64,000 bases of DNA from Pseudomonas sp. B21-040 (GTDB lineage Bacteria > Pseudomonadota > Gammaproteobacteria > Pseudomonadales > Pseudomonadaceae): assembly GCF_024748695.1 (NCBI RefSeq), contig NZ_CP087176.1, positions 6,565,501 to 6,629,500 on the forward strand. Direction: 5' to 3'. Under the pieces are notes generated by a model, which ran no database searches, was not told where the DNA came from, and saw only the letters and a list, made by a program, of their open reading frames with translations. This document shows positions 36,076-44,671 of the stretch, piece by piece. The stretch's first letter is position 1. Each line of letters starts with the position of its first letter. Made by a program: the position numbers and the translations under genes.

Positions 36076-36315
36076 GTGACCGACATGCGTTCTCGCTTGG
36101 TCCGTTTCCTCCAACACCCCCCGGTGCAGATCGTCCCCTTGAGCGGTTTCGGGGTCATGTTTATTGCGGACGCACTGCAACGAACCCCCGATGAGATGGG
36201 GAGAATGGGAGTCATAAAAGGCTCGCTCACGGTTCACCCAGTAGGCCTCGCGATAGGCGTTGCCCTGCTGGTTGCCGCCCTGTGTGTTTACAAAGCCTGG
36301 AACCGCCAAAAATGA
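36076..36315 (+). CDS. Small membrane protein, hypothetical
   Basis: 79 aa from GTG 36076 (ribosome site aaaggaaag). Two hydrophobic segments are visible: PLSGFGVMFIADAL and HPVGLAIGVALLVAALCVY, ending in a basic tail (KAWNRQK). It overlaps the next small frame (start 36312) by 4 bases. A holin-like or other phage-derived role is possible from size, topology and neighbours, but nothing proves it. Confidence 0.5.
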   Translation: MTDMRSRLVRFLQHPPVQIVPLSGFGVMFIADALQRTPDEMGRMGVIKGSLTVHPVGLAIGVALLVAALCVYKAWNRQK

Positions 36316-36416
36316 AGAGCGGTATTCACGAGGACGCCTTGCACGTGATGCTCGATGTCGATCGGGATCATGCCCTCGGACAGTCGGCGAACGGGAGCGG
36401 CTGGAAATGGGAATAA
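36312..36416 (+). CDS. Small protein with GIHEDAL motif (34 aa)
   Basis: MKSGIHEDALHVMLDVDRDH then a Gly/Ser-rich end. ATGA overlap with the stop of the membrane protein gene; its own stop overlaps the ribosome site of the next frame. The N-terminus resembles the product at 36656-36754 (GEGIHEDALVHLV), suggesting a duplicated small-gene family. Function unknown. Confidence 0.4.
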   Translation: MKSGIHEDALHVMLDVDRDHALGQSANGSGWKWE

Positions 36417-36418
36417 GC

Positions 36419-36659
36419 ATGAACGACTCCTTGGTCGCGTTGAACCTGCCGGCGGCGGTGCGCGCCCAGGCGTTAAAATTGTTGGAGCGCATTCAGCAGG
36501 CGCGCACGGCGGACGAGCTGTTCAGCGCCGCTGATCGCGTCTGAAGGTTTTGTCCTGGGTTTGGAAACCGTCAAGGCGCTGAGCGCGGCGAGCCTGGAAG
36601 GCTTGTATGTGGCGTTCGACAACGCGGCCACGGCGCGGCGCCTGGAGCATGAGCAGTGA
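36419..36659 (+). pseudogene. Frameshifted small orphan protein (about 80 aa)
   Basis: Frame 1 (36419-36544) reads MNDSLVALNLPAAVRAQALK, continuing to ADELFSAADR. After a single-base shift near 36535 the next frame continues EGFVLGLETVKALSAASLEG and LYVAFDNAATARRLEHEQ to a stop at 36659. The two halves form one coherent helical protein, so a one-base indel (or sequencing error) broke it. I do not know a function. Confidence 0.55.
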
Positions 36660-36754
36660 TTGGCGAAGGTATTCACGAAGACGCTCTGGTGCACCTGGTG
36701 CAACAACACGCGGTGCGTGAATTCCTGGTGACCAAGGTCGTCGGGAGCTCCTGA
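36656..36754 (+). CDS. Small protein with GIHEDAL motif (32 aa)
   Basis: GTG start overlapping the stop of the frameshifted gene; sequence MIGEGIHEDALVHLVQQHAV, then REFLVTKVVGSS. It shares IHEDAL with the product at 36312-36416. Too short to classify. Coupling by overlap argues that the frames form one operon. Confidence 0.4.
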   Translation: MIGEGIHEDALVHLVQQHAVREFLVTKVVGSS

Positions 36755-37129
36755 AGACTAGCTTCAACATAGAAGAACTCCTCTTTCAAACAGACGCGCA
36801 TCCGTACCGCTAGTAAATGACCTCTATCGGCCGAAAGTGACCTGTTCTGAACGTCCGAATTTGGCCGATTGTTGCCCGCCCCAAAGGGCGACAATCGACC
36901 CCGAGCGGACGACTCTACCTATTATTTTTCAAGCTACAGCTAGAACCGTCGACACTTACTGCTTGCCACTTTAGATTTGGCTACCTCGCCCTTGGCTACT
37001 GGTATCGGACAAGATTGATCTCAAAACGCTATCATTCAGGCGTAATCCGCTTCTATCCATTTAGCTCGGCTCTTTGGGAATTTAGTGAGAGCAGGGACGT
37101 GAACCACGCCAACCGTAGAGCCCCGTTAT
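36755..37129. other. Gene-poor stretch with an imperfect palindrome
   Basis: Holds one copy of the dispersed palindrome (36852-36911, arms cgtccgaatttggccgattg and the complement of gggcgacaatcgaccccgag). No gene is seen; the last 100 bases should include the promoter of the Sel1 gene. Confidence 0.6.
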
Positions 37130-38488
37130 ATGCGCCATGCACGCTCCCTCTTTTTTGCGTTTTTCTTACTACAGCCAGTCAGCGATACGTTTGCCTCGCT
37201 GGATCCAATAGCGACTCAGAGAATAGTCGAACAGAGTATTGCCGCTGCCCAACAGGCTGCTTCCCAGTACCGCAAGGCTGCCGAGCATGGTGATGCTGCT
37301 GCCGAATTTAACCTCGGAGCCTGCTATGCCAGCGGTCTAGGGGTGTCGCAGGACGCCCAACAGGCTGTTTATTGGTACCGCAAGGCCGCTGAGCAGGGAT
37401 ATTCCGCTGCCCAGAATAACCTAGGCGCCAGCTATGCCAGCGGTCAGGGTGTTGCACAGGACTACCAGCAGGCGGTCTATTGGTACCGCAAGGCTGCGGA
37501 GCAGGGTGAGGTCACTGCCCAGACTAGCCTTGGAGTCCGCTATGCCGCCGGCCAAGGGGTCGAGAAGGACTACCAGCAGGCGGTCTATTGGTACCGCAAG
37601 GCCGCTGAGCAAGGTCATGCCGCTGCCCAGAACAACCTCGGAGTTCGCTATGCCACCGGCCAAGGGGTGGCGCAGGACTACCAGCAGGCAATTTCCTGGT
37701 ACCGCAAGGCCGCTGAGCAAGGTTATGCCACTGCCCAGGACAACCTCGGAGTCCGGTACGCCTACGGCGGAGGAGTCACGAAGGACTACGAGCAGGCGGT
37801 TTTCTGGTACCGCAAGGCCGCTGAGCAGGGTGATGCCGCTGCCCAGGACCACCTTGGAGTCCGGTACGCCTACGGCGGAGGGGTCGAGAAGGACTACCAG
37901 CAGGCGGTTTTCTGGTTCCGCAAGGCAGCTGAGCAAGGTAATGCCGCTGCGCAGGGCGACCTCGGCGTCCGCTACGAGACCGGACAAGGGGTCGTGCAGG
38001 ACTACGAGCAGGCGGTTTTCTGGTACCGCAAGGCCGCTGAGCAAGGTCATGCCGCTGCCCAGAACAACCTCGGAGCGTGCTATGGCACCGGACAGGGAGT
38101 TGCGCAGGACTCCCAGCAGGCAATTTTCTGGTTCCGTAAAGCCGCTGAGCAGGGTGATGTAACGGCCCAGTTCAACCTAGGGGCCCTCTACGGGACCGGC
38201 AAAGGGATTGCGCAGGATGACCACCAGGCAATTTTCTGGTTCCACAAGGCCGCTGAGCAGGGGGATGCAGCCGCCCAGTTCAATCTTGGAGTCCTCTACT
38301 CCCAGGGCAAGGGAGTGGCTCAGGATAATAGCCAAGCGTATGTTTGGTTTTCTGTTGCGGCTGCTAATGGCCAGTCAAAAGCCACAGATGATCGAAATCA
38401 TGTAGCTGAAAAACTATCCAAATCCCAACTGGCAGCAGCGCAAAAGTTAGCAGGCCAGTATTGTGAGAAATACCAATCACGTCGTTGA
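37130..38488 (+). CDS. Exported Sel1-repeat protein (ten repeats)
   Basis: 452 aa. A hydrophobic N-terminus (MRHARSLFFAFFLLQPVSDT) looks like a signal peptide. Ten 36-residue Sel1/TPR-like units follow from about residue 45 to 405, consensus YRKAAEQGxAxAQxNLGxxY and xxGxGVxxDYxQAVxW. A final part ends AAAQKLAGQYCEKYQSRR. Sel1 solenoids bind other proteins; the partner is unknown. Some repeat units are identical at DNA level over about 50 bases (37600-37650 against 38025-38075), so recent internal duplication or gene conversion is likely. Confidence 0.88.
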   Translation: MRHARSLFFAFFLLQPVSDTFASLDPIATQRIVEQSIAAAQQAASQYRKAAEHGDAAAEFNLGACYASGLGVSQDAQQAVYWYRKAAEQGYSAAQNNLGASYASGQGVAQDYQQAVYWYRKAAEQGEVTAQTSLGVRYAAGQGVEKDYQQAVYWYRKAAEQGHAAAQNNLGVRYATGQGVAQDYQQAISWYRKAAEQGYATAQDNLGVRYAYGGGVTKDYEQAVFWYRKAAEQGDAAAQDHLGVRYAYGGGVEKDYQQAVFWFRKAAEQGNAAAQGDLGVRYETGQGVVQDYEQAVFWYRKAAEQGHAAAQNNLGACYGTGQGVAQDSQQAIFWFRKAAEQGDVTAQFNLGALYGTGKGIAQDDHQAIFWFHKAAEQGDAAAQFNLGVLYSQGKGVAQDNSQAYVWFSVAAANGQSKATDDRNHVAEKLSKSQLAAAQKLAGQYCEKYQSRR

Positions 38489-38547
38489 TTTCTGGTGTGC
38501 ATTTTTTATATGAGGGTTGTGCTGCCGGTTGTTCAGCTCCGCCACTG

Positions 38548-38665
38548 ACCGCTCTTGGCCGGGTATCGCCGGTCGCGACAGACGGCAGTCGACCCTTTTC
38601 AACCTGGTACGACCGGCAAAAACCGGTCGTTTGCAGCCCTCCACGAAGGACAGCTTAGGGTCGTT
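38548..38665. repeat. Dispersed palindrome copy and perfect hairpin
   Basis: An imperfect copy of the ggccg...gtcgac repeat (38548-38600), then a perfect hairpin ACGACCGG/CCGGTCGT (38609-38630), then the motif ccctccacgaaggacagctt (38637-38656), which recurs at 43981. All lie between the Sel1 gene and the convergent small gene. Confidence 0.6.
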
Positions 38666-38685
38666 CAGCTGCTATAGGCTTTGCA

Positions 38686-38871
38686 TCACTTGGCAGCTGA
38701 CACCTTTTTAAGCTCTATAATTGAGTCTTGCCTAATTAGGAATGTTGAGCCGTCAGGCCTTTCAAGGCGGTAGGACTGAGGTGTTCTTTTAATGCATTTG
38801 ACACGGTTTTCATACTCGATTTCATATATTCCTCGCGTATAAACTACATCGTATATTGTTCCGATATCCAT
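38686..38871 (-). CDS. Hypothetical protein, 61 aa
   Basis: Small basic protein MDIGTIYDVVYTRGIYEIEY, then ...QSYRLERPDGSTFLIRQDSI. The beta-rich pattern looks like a compact domain but no family is recognised. AT-rich. It converges on the Sel1 gene. Confidence 0.5.
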   Translation of the reverse strand: MDIGTIYDVVYTRGIYEIEYENRVKCIKRTPQSYRLERPDGSTFLIRQDSIIELKKVSAAK

Positions 38872-39444
38872 TTTTTGAGTACCCGCCTAACTATAAGTAG
38901 GTGACATAATTGGCGTGATAATTTGCGCCAGTTGTGTCGCATAACGCTGCTTGCCCATGGCTAGCACCTTGAGCCAACTGAGTCGAACGCTAGAAGCGCG
39001 ACATGGGCAAAACAGAAAAATCGACAAGACCTGCTTCAAGGTTACGAAGTCGTCGGCTGTGTGTCTATGCCGGTTATTATGGAGGCGCCTCCATCCGCGT
39101 ATGCCCGCTTCTGGCCGACTTCTGCCGGTCAAGACAGGCAGAAATCGGCCAAAAGTGGACGCTCGATTTTCAAAAAGTGCAATATCAGCGATATGGCGTC
39201 GCTAATGGGTTGGGTTCCAGTTGACTGGGGAAAACATCAAATTTTGGTCGATACCCCCTCCGCTTCTCGCTTGCCGCCGGTCACCTGAGCTTGAATTGGT
39301 TGTGTCAGCCTGTCCTTCGACTCGCCATCTGAAAATATCTGTCTCTTGGCTCAGACCTTCCTTAGCTTTGCCGTTAATCCGTTTAGTGGAATTTGTGATG
39401 TTGGCCGTCTAGGCTGAATTCAAAGTTTGGCAGGAGCGATAACC
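38872..39444. other. 573-base gap upstream of nap with one dispersed palindrome
   Basis: Contains an imperfect palindrome (39103-39162; arms ttctggccgacttctgccgg and cagaaatcggccaaaagtgg). The nap promoter should lie at 39,200-39,440. I could not see a good ANR/FNR box (TTGATN4ATCAA) there. Confidence 0.6.
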
Positions 39445-39612
39445 ATGCCATCAGCGGATGACTCTACCCGGCAAGCGCGCAAAGAAACCCGCCTGTTCTT
39501 TTTTCTGATTGTCATTTTTTTTCCATTGCTGTCCGTGGCGATAGTGGGTGGTTACGGCTTCTTTGTCTGGTTTCTGCAAATGCTGCTCGGCCCTCCTGGT
39601 CCACCTAATTGA
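39445..39612 (+). CDS. napE: Periplasmic nitrate reductase protein NapE
   Basis: 55 aa, one membrane helix (RLFFFLIVIFFPLLSVAIVG) and a C-terminal segment YGFFVWFLQMLLGPPGPP typical of NapE. Good ribosome site caggagcg before ATG 39445. The role of NapE is not established; it is regularly the first gene of nap operons in pseudomonads and other proteobacteria. napD follows after 39 bases. Confidence 0.88.
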   Translation: MPSADDSTRQARKETRLFFFLIVIFFPLLSVAIVGGYGFFVWFLQMLLGPPGPPN

Positions 39613-39651
39613 TCGTTGTCCATCTTTAGCAAAAGACGGGGAGTACGGGTC

Positions 39652-39918
39652 ATGGAAAAGACGCTGCATATTGCCAGTCTGGTGGTGCTTGCCCACCCTG
39701 AATTGTTCAAGGCGGTGAAAGCCAACTTGCGCTTGCTCGAAGGCGTTGAACTGCATCAGGAAAGTCCCGCCGGCAAACTGGTGGTGGTGCTGGAGATGGA
39801 AAAAGAAAGCGAGATTTCCCAGCGCATAAACCAGATCAACAACTTGCCGGGTGTGCTCAATGCCTCCCTCGTTTATCACGAGATTCTCGATGTGACGGGA
39901 GAAAGCACATGCCTATGA
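39652..39918 (+). CDS. napD: NapA maturation chaperone NapD
   Basis: 88 aa. Cytoplasmic chaperone that binds the twin-arginine signal of NapA during cofactor insertion. Family pattern: [38 protein letters not shown], and [14 protein letters not shown] near the C-terminus. ATG 39652 with ribosome site ggggag; an upstream TTG is less likely. Its last 10 bases overlap the start of napA. Confidence 0.92.
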   Translation: MEKTLHIASLVVLAHPELFKAVKANLRLLEGVELHQESPAGKLVVVLEMEKESEISQRINQINNLPGVLNASLVYHEILDVTGESTCL

Positions 39919-42413
39919 CGCGGCGAGAATTTGTCAAAGCCCAGGCTGCGGGGATTGCTGCGGCGGCTGCGGGACTTCCGGTATTTACCTCTGCCAGCAA
40001 TCTCATCACCGAAGAAGATCGGGTGGCCCTGGACTGGAACAAGGCACCCTGCCGTTTTTGCGGTACCGGGTGCAGCGTGATGGTGGCGACCAAGGACAAT
40101 CGGGTGGTCGCCACTCACGGTGATGTGAAAGCCGAGGTCAATCGCGGGCTGAACTGCGTCAAAGGCTACTTCTTGTCAAAGATCATGTACGGCGTTGATC
40201 GCCTGACTCAGCCACTGTTGCGCATGACCAACGGGCAGTATGACAAGCAGGGCGAGTTTCAGCCGGTGTCCTGGGATCAAGCGTTTGATGTGATGGAATT
40301 GAAGTTTAAGGAGGCGATAAAAAACAAAGGGGCCGAATCAATCGCCATGTTCGGTTCGGGTCAGTGGACCGTCTGGGAAGGGTATGCGGCCAACAAGTTG
40401 ATGAAGGCCGGGTTTCGCTCAAATAACATTGATCCCAATGCACGTCATTGCATGGCGTCTGCGGTCATGGGGTTTATGCGTACGTTCGGTATCGATGAGC
40501 CGATGGGCTGTTATGACGATATCGAAGTCACCGACGCGTTCGTGTTGTGGGGTTCAAACATGGCGGAGATGCATCCGATTCTTTGGAGTCGGGTGACGGA
40601 TCGCCGATTGAGCCAGCCCAACGTCAAGGTCGCGGTGCTTTCTACCTTCGAGCATCGCAGTTTTGAGTTGGCCGACATTCCCATGGTGTTCAAGCCACAG
40701 ACTGACCTGTTTATCCTCAACTACATTGCCAATCACATTATTGAAAGCGGCTCGGTCAATAAGGACTTTGTCAGTAAGCACACTAAGTTCGCCAAAGGTA
40801 CGGATGACATCGGCTACGGCCTGCGTGCCGATAATCCGCTGGAGATGAAGGCGCGCAATGCCGCCAAGGCGAATACCTGGACCGACATCGATTTTGAGCA
40901 ATTCGCGGCATTCGTAAAACCTTACACCCTTGAGCGCACCGCCAAGGAAACCGGCGTACCGGCCGAGCAACTCAAGGCCTTGGCTGAGCTGTATGCCGAC
41001 CCGAAGCGCAAGGTGGTCTCCTTCTGGACCATGGGCTTTAACCAGCACACGCGGGGCGTCTGGGCCAATAACCTGATTTACAACATTCACCTGCTGACCG
41101 GAAAGATCAGCGAGCCGGGCAACAGTCCTTTTTCCCTGACGGGCCAGCCCTCGGCCTGCGGCACGGCGCGGGAAGTGGGAACGTTCTCCCATCGCTTGCC
41201 CGCTGATCTGGTGGTCACCAATCCAAAGCATCGCGCCACGGCGGAGAAAATCTGGAAATTGCCGCCAGGCACCATCAATGAAAAAGTCGGGTTCCATGCC
41301 GTGCAGCAGAGTCGGATGCTCAAGGACGGCGTGCTCAATGTGTATTGGACGATGGCCAGCAACAACATGCAGGCCGGCCCCAACATCATGCAGGAAGTGT
41401 TGCCGGGTTGGCGCAACCCCGAGAACTTCGTGATTGTCTCGGATGTGTATCCCACCGTCTCCGCCCAAGCGGCTGATCTGATTCTGCCCACCGCGATGTG
41501 GGTCGAGAAAGAGGGCGCTTACGGCAACGCGGAGCGACGTACGCAGTTCTGGCATCAATTGGTTTCGGCCCCGGGTGACGCCAAGTCAGATCTCTGGCAA
41601 CTGGTCGAGTTTTCCAAGCGCTTTAAAACGGAAGAAGTGTGGTCCGAGGAAATATTGTCGGCCTCACCGCAGTACAAGGGCAAAACCCTGTACGAGGTGT
41701 TGTTCAAGAACGGTCAGGTCGATCAGTTCCCGCTTGATCAGATGGCGGCGGGCTACAAAAACGACGAGGCCCGGGATTTTGGTTTTTACCTGCAAAAAGG
41801 GCTGTTCGAAGAATATGCCCAATTCGGCCGTGGTCACGGCCATGACCTCGCCCCGTTCGATCTCTATCACACCGAACGAGGGTTGCGATGGCCCGTCGTC
41901 GAGGGCAAGGAAACCCGTTGGCGTTTCCGGGAAGGCTATGACCCCTACGTGGAGAAGGGCAGCGGTGTGCAGTTCTATGGCTATCCCGACAAGAAGGCGA
42001 TTATTTTCGCGCTGCCCTACGAGCCCCCGGCGGAATCCCCCGACGCGGAGTTCCCATTCTGGCTGAGCACCGGACGAGTGCTTGAGCACTGGCACACCGG
42101 GTCCATGACGCAGCGTGTCGAGGAACTTCATAAAGCAGTTCCCGACGCATTGGTCTACATGCATCCGGCTGATGCCCAAGCCTTGAATGCCCGTCGAGGC
42201 AGCGAAGTGAAGCTGATCAGTCGACGCGGTGAGATGCGTGCGCGCATCGAAACCCGAGGGCGCAACAAGCCACCACAAGGCTTGGTCTTTGTGCCGTTTT
42301 TCGATGCCAACAAGCTGATCAACAAGGTCACACTCGATGCGACGGATCCCATCTCCAAGCAGACTGATTATAAAAAATGTGCGATCAGGATTGAGTTGAT
42401 CAAGACGGCATAA
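39909..42413 (+). CDS. napA: Periplasmic nitrate reductase catalytic subunit NapA
   Basis: 834 aa molybdenum enzyme reducing nitrate to nitrite in the periplasm. Tat signal [20 protein letters not shown], [4Fe-4S] ligands CRFCGTGC with the fourth Cys in GLNCVKGYF, Mo-binding Cys in [12 protein letters not shown], and molybdopterin-dinucleotide regions toward the C-terminus ([18 protein letters not shown]). Length is as expected for NapA. It receives electrons from NapC through NapB. No frameshift or lost ligand was seen, so the enzyme should be active. Confidence 0.97.
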   Translation: MPMTRREFVKAQAAGIAAAAAGLPVFTSASNLITEEDRVALDWNKAPCRFCGTGCSVMVATKDNRVVATHGDVKAEVNRGLNCVKGYFLSKIMYGVDRLTQPLLRMTNGQYDKQGEFQPVSWDQAFDVMELKFKEAIKNKGAESIAMFGSGQWTVWEGYAANKLMKAGFRSNNIDPNARHCMASAVMGFMRTFGIDEPMGCYDDIEVTDAFVLWGSNMAEMHPILWSRVTDRRLSQPNVKVAVLSTFEHRSFELADIPMVFKPQTDLFILNYIANHIIESGSVNKDFVSKHTKFAKGTDDIGYGLRADNPLEMKARNAAKANTWTDIDFEQFAAFVKPYTLERTAKETGVPAEQLKALAELYADPKRKVVSFWTMGFNQHTRGVWANNLIYNIHLLTGKISEPGNSPFSLTGQPSACGTAREVGTFSHRLPADLVVTNPKHRATAEKIWKLPPGTINEKVGFHAVQQSRMLKDGVLNVYWTMASNNMQAGPNIMQEVLPGWRNPENFVIVSDVYPTVSAQAADLILPTAMWVEKEGAYGNAERRTQFWHQLVSAPGDAKSDLWQLVEFSKRFKTEEVWSEEILSASPQYKGKTLYEVLFKNGQVDQFPLDQMAAGYKNDEARDFGFYLQKGLFEEYAQFGRGHGHDLAPFDLYHTERGLRWPVVEGKETRWRFREGYDPYVEKGSGVQFYGYPDKKAIIFALPYEPPAESPDAEFPFWLSTGRVLEHWHTGSMTQRVEELHKAVPDALVYMHPADAQALNARRGSEVKLISRRGEMRARIETRGRNKPPQGLVFVPFFDANKLINKVTLDATDPISKQTDYKKCAIRIELIKTA

Positions 42414-42424
42414 GGAGCGCTCAG

Positions 42425-42916
42425 ATGAAGAGTCATTTGCTGTCTTTGCTTGCTGCTCTGTTGCTGTGGATGCCGCTGGCATTCGCGGCGCAGCCCGATT
42501 ACCCGCTGGATGCGCCTGCGCCGGATGGCCGGCGACCCGGAGGGACCTTGACCCAGGAATTTGCGGCACCGTTGATGGCTGATGACGAGAACAAGGACCT
42601 CAAGCGCGAGCGTAATTATCCTGACCAGCCGCCCACCATCCCCCACAGTATCCGGGGGTATCCGATCGACAAGAACAGCAACAAGTGCCTGTCCTGTCAC
42701 AGCCGTGCCAATAGCGCCCGCACTCAGGCGCCGATGATCAGTATTACCCACTACATGGACCGTGATGGTCAGGCGCTGGCCGCTGTTTCGCCGCGTCGGT
42801 ATTTCTGCACGCAGTGTCACGTGCCACAAAAAGACGTCAAGCCTCTGGTGGGCAACAACTTCAAGAACATTGACCAGGTGCTGCAAGACGAAATCAACGG
42901 CCAGCAGAAACCTTAA
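42425..42916 (+). CDS. napB: Nitrate reductase cytochrome c-type subunit NapB
   Basis: 163 aa diheme periplasmic subunit passing electrons to NapA. Signal peptide MKSHLLSLLAALLLWMPLAF ending in AQ; two CxxCH heme sites (KCLSCHSR and FCTQCHVP); axial-ligand His in IPHSIRGYPI and ITHYMDRDG. It begins 11 bases after napA with ribosome site aaggag. Confidence 0.96.
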   Translation: MKSHLLSLLAALLLWMPLAFAAQPDYPLDAPAPDGRRPGGTLTQEFAAPLMADDENKDLKRERNYPDQPPTIPHSIRGYPIDKNSNKCLSCHSRANSARTQAPMISITHYMDRDGQALAAVSPRRYFCTQCHVPQKDVKPLVGNNFKNIDQVLQDEINGQQKP

Positions 42917-42925
42917 GGAGAGGCC

Positions 42926-43522
42926 ATGAAATCCTTGCGTGCGCTGCTCAAAGACTATTGGGGCATTCTGCGTCGCCCCAGCGTGCATTACAGCCTGGGC
43001 TTTCTGACGCTCGGCGGGTTCATCGCCGGAGTGATTTTCTGGGGTGGTTTCAACACTGCGCTGGAAGCCACCAATACCGAGAAGTTCTGCATTTCCTGCC
43101 ATGAAATGCGCGATAACGTGTTTGTCGAGTTGCAGGACACCATTCACTACACCAATCGTTCTGGCGTACGCGCCACCTGTCCGGACTGTCACGTCCCGCA
43201 CGAATGGACGCACAAGATTGCCCGCAAGATGCAGGCTTCCAAAGAGGTGTGGGGCAAGGTGTTCGGAACGATCGACACCCGGGAAAAATTTCTCGGTATG
43301 CGGCGTGAACTGGCCGAGCACGAGTGGGGGCGGCTCAAGGCAAATGACTCCCGAGAATGCCGCAATTGCCATAACTTTGAATTCATGGACTTTACCCGTC
43401 AGGGCAAACGCGCCGCCAATATGCACTCCACGGCACTGGCCAGCGGGCAGGCCACCTGTATCGACTGCCATAAGGGCATCGCCCACAAGTTGCCTGACAT
43501 GAGCGGTGTCAAAGGCTGGTAG
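42926..43522 (+). CDS. napC: Membrane tetraheme cytochrome NapC
   Basis: 198 aa NapC/NirT-family quinol oxidase feeding NapB. One N-terminal membrane helix ([20 protein letters not shown]) and four CxxCH sites: [22 protein letters not shown] and CIDCHKG. Last gene of napEDABC. napF, napG and napH are absent, a common layout in aerobes where Nap disposes of excess reductant rather than supporting respiration (family knowledge). Confidence 0.96.
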   Translation: MKSLRALLKDYWGILRRPSVHYSLGFLTLGGFIAGVIFWGGFNTALEATNTEKFCISCHEMRDNVFVELQDTIHYTNRSGVRATCPDCHVPHEWTHKIARKMQASKEVWGKVFGTIDTREKFLGMRRELAEHEWGRLKANDSRECRNCHNFEFMDFTRQGKRAANMHSTALASGQATCIDCHKGIAHKLPDMSGVKGW

Positions 43523-43558
43523 TCGAATCGGTTGGGCTCTCACTTCGTTGTCTCTGAT

Positions 43559-43589
43559 AACCCCCAAACCCAATGTTTCAAGGGGGTTT
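43559..43589 (+). terminator. Probable terminator after napC
   Basis: Stem aaccccc/gggggtt with an inner aaac/gttt pairing, 36 bases beyond the napC stop; only a short T run follows. Confidence 0.55.
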
Positions 43590-43612
43590 AGCCTCTGTGC
43601 GCAAGTTGGTCT

Positions 43613-43658
43613 GCGGATTCCACGCGCACTTTGGCGCCATTCTACAAACACTTGGACA
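43613..43658 (-). mobile_element. IS21-type terminal remnant (type B, inverted)
   Basis: On the minus strand TGTCCAAGTG (43658-43649) is followed, after about 25 bases, by cgtggaatccgc (43624-43613). The remnant at 34253-34330 has the same two elements in the opposite orientation. Confidence 0.45.
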
Positions 43659-43933
43659 GCGATCTCTCATTGATCCGGCCCACGCTCAGGCAGGCAGCAA
43701 CGCAGGATTACCCACTACCATCGGCCTCTTTTATCGAAGCAAAGAGGTCGTCGTAGAGCGTTTAGCCTTATGCGACACGTCGAATGTGGTGAATTCTCAA
43801 GTGTTCCTAAACGCTTAATTGCATCGCACATGGCCACCCATTGCATTGCCACTCACAAGACATTTGCATTCGCGGAGACCGCCGTTTGCATACGGTTGAC
43901 CAATGCACACACAAGAGTCGACAGGCAGAGAAC

Positions 43934-44008
43934 GGCCAATCTCCACCCTTCGTGAAGGGCAGCTATGGGTCGACTACTGCCCTCCACGAAGGGCAGCTTT
44001 GGGTCGAT
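43934..44008. repeat. Tandem pair of dispersed repeat units
   Basis: Two copies, 33 bases apart, of a unit ending gaagggcagct(a/t)tgggtcga (43953-43973 and 43988-44008). A third copy is at 38637-38665. Confidence 0.6.
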
Positions 44009-44074
44009 GTTTGAAAAATAAGTGCTTTGTACAATGCTTGGGGTTTGTCTGTGATTTGCCAACGTTCAGGCCAG

Positions 44075-44312
44075 CTGACTGCGCGGCTGGCCCTTGGAGA
44101 GAAAACCGCCCGATGGGCTGACCATCTACTTGCTGCCATAGGTGTTGTCGCCATCCATGACCAGGCGCTCGGCCTAACCGTCGCCACACAAGTCCAGCCT
44201 TCGTATGTCAGCAATTGGTACTGGGCAAAGCAGTCGTGCAGCTCGAAGACATCGATGTCTTTCGGACCAATTCCGACCTATTGGTAGGCAATGTCGGCAG
44301 CCAGGCGGTGTT
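44075..44312 (-). pseudogene. Decayed thiolase (acetyl-CoA acetyltransferase family) fragment
   Basis: Read across frames on the minus strand, thiolase signature pieces appear in order: AADIAYQ-stop-VGIGPKDIDV, FELHDCFAQYQLLTYEG, then after a one-base shift DLCGDG-stop-AERLVMDGDN, TYGSK-stop-MVSPSGGFLSKG. ELHDCF and NPSGG-SKG are hallmarks of the thiolase C-terminal half (SCP-x/lipid-transfer type). Three in-frame stops and a shift show long decay. The rest of the gene is missing on both sides. Confidence 0.7.
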
Positions 44313-44398
44313 AACGCCGACTGAACGCTCACCTAGGAGGCTGTCGCAGATTGGTCCAAGGCGAAAAATCTAATGACCTGCATGACCTAGTTTAAAGA

Positions 44399-44477
44399 TG
44401 AAATCTTCTGAAAACCTAGGTCCGTTTTCAATTGGCAGAATCATCGTTATCGGGTCAGTTTTCGGTCGACGACAACA
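44399..44477 (-). mobile_element. IS21-family end remnant (type A, inverted)
   Basis: On the minus strand it begins tgttgtcgtcgaccgaaaac tgaccc and continues with ttctgccaattgaaaacgga, matching both repeat units of the end at 34831-34896 in the opposite orientation. No transposase is attached. Confidence 0.6.
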
Positions 44478-44671
44478 CTCGGGGCGTTCCGGGGCCACTT
44501 GGCGAGCACCTCCCCAAAACTCAACTATATTGCTCCTAGGGGAGATGCCTGATACGACATCCGAGTGATTGTCTTGATAGATGACAAATGACAAGAAGCT
44601 AGGCGACTAGCTGTGCAGTTGCCCTAGCTCGTGTTTGCTTGCACAGCATTTTTCTATTTGGGGACAACGAC
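44478..44671. other. End of the 1.1-kb gene-poor region downstream of nap
   Basis: From 43523 to 44671 only fossils are seen: a terminator, two IS21-type ends, repeat units and the thiolase fragment. This last part should hold the promoter of the hydrolase-MlaA operon; no motif is obvious. Confidence 0.5.

Noticed and set aside
37300..38350. Possible CRISPR array or minisatellite from the 108-base period
   Set aside because: The period is 36 codons and codes for Sel1 units in one open frame.
39221..39242. TTGACT...CATCAA as an ANR box before nap
   Set aside because: The half-sites are 10 bases apart instead of 4 and the first is imperfect.
43573..43818. 81-codon frame after napC
   Set aside because: Overlaps the nap terminator and an IS21-type remnant; no family pattern or ribosome site.
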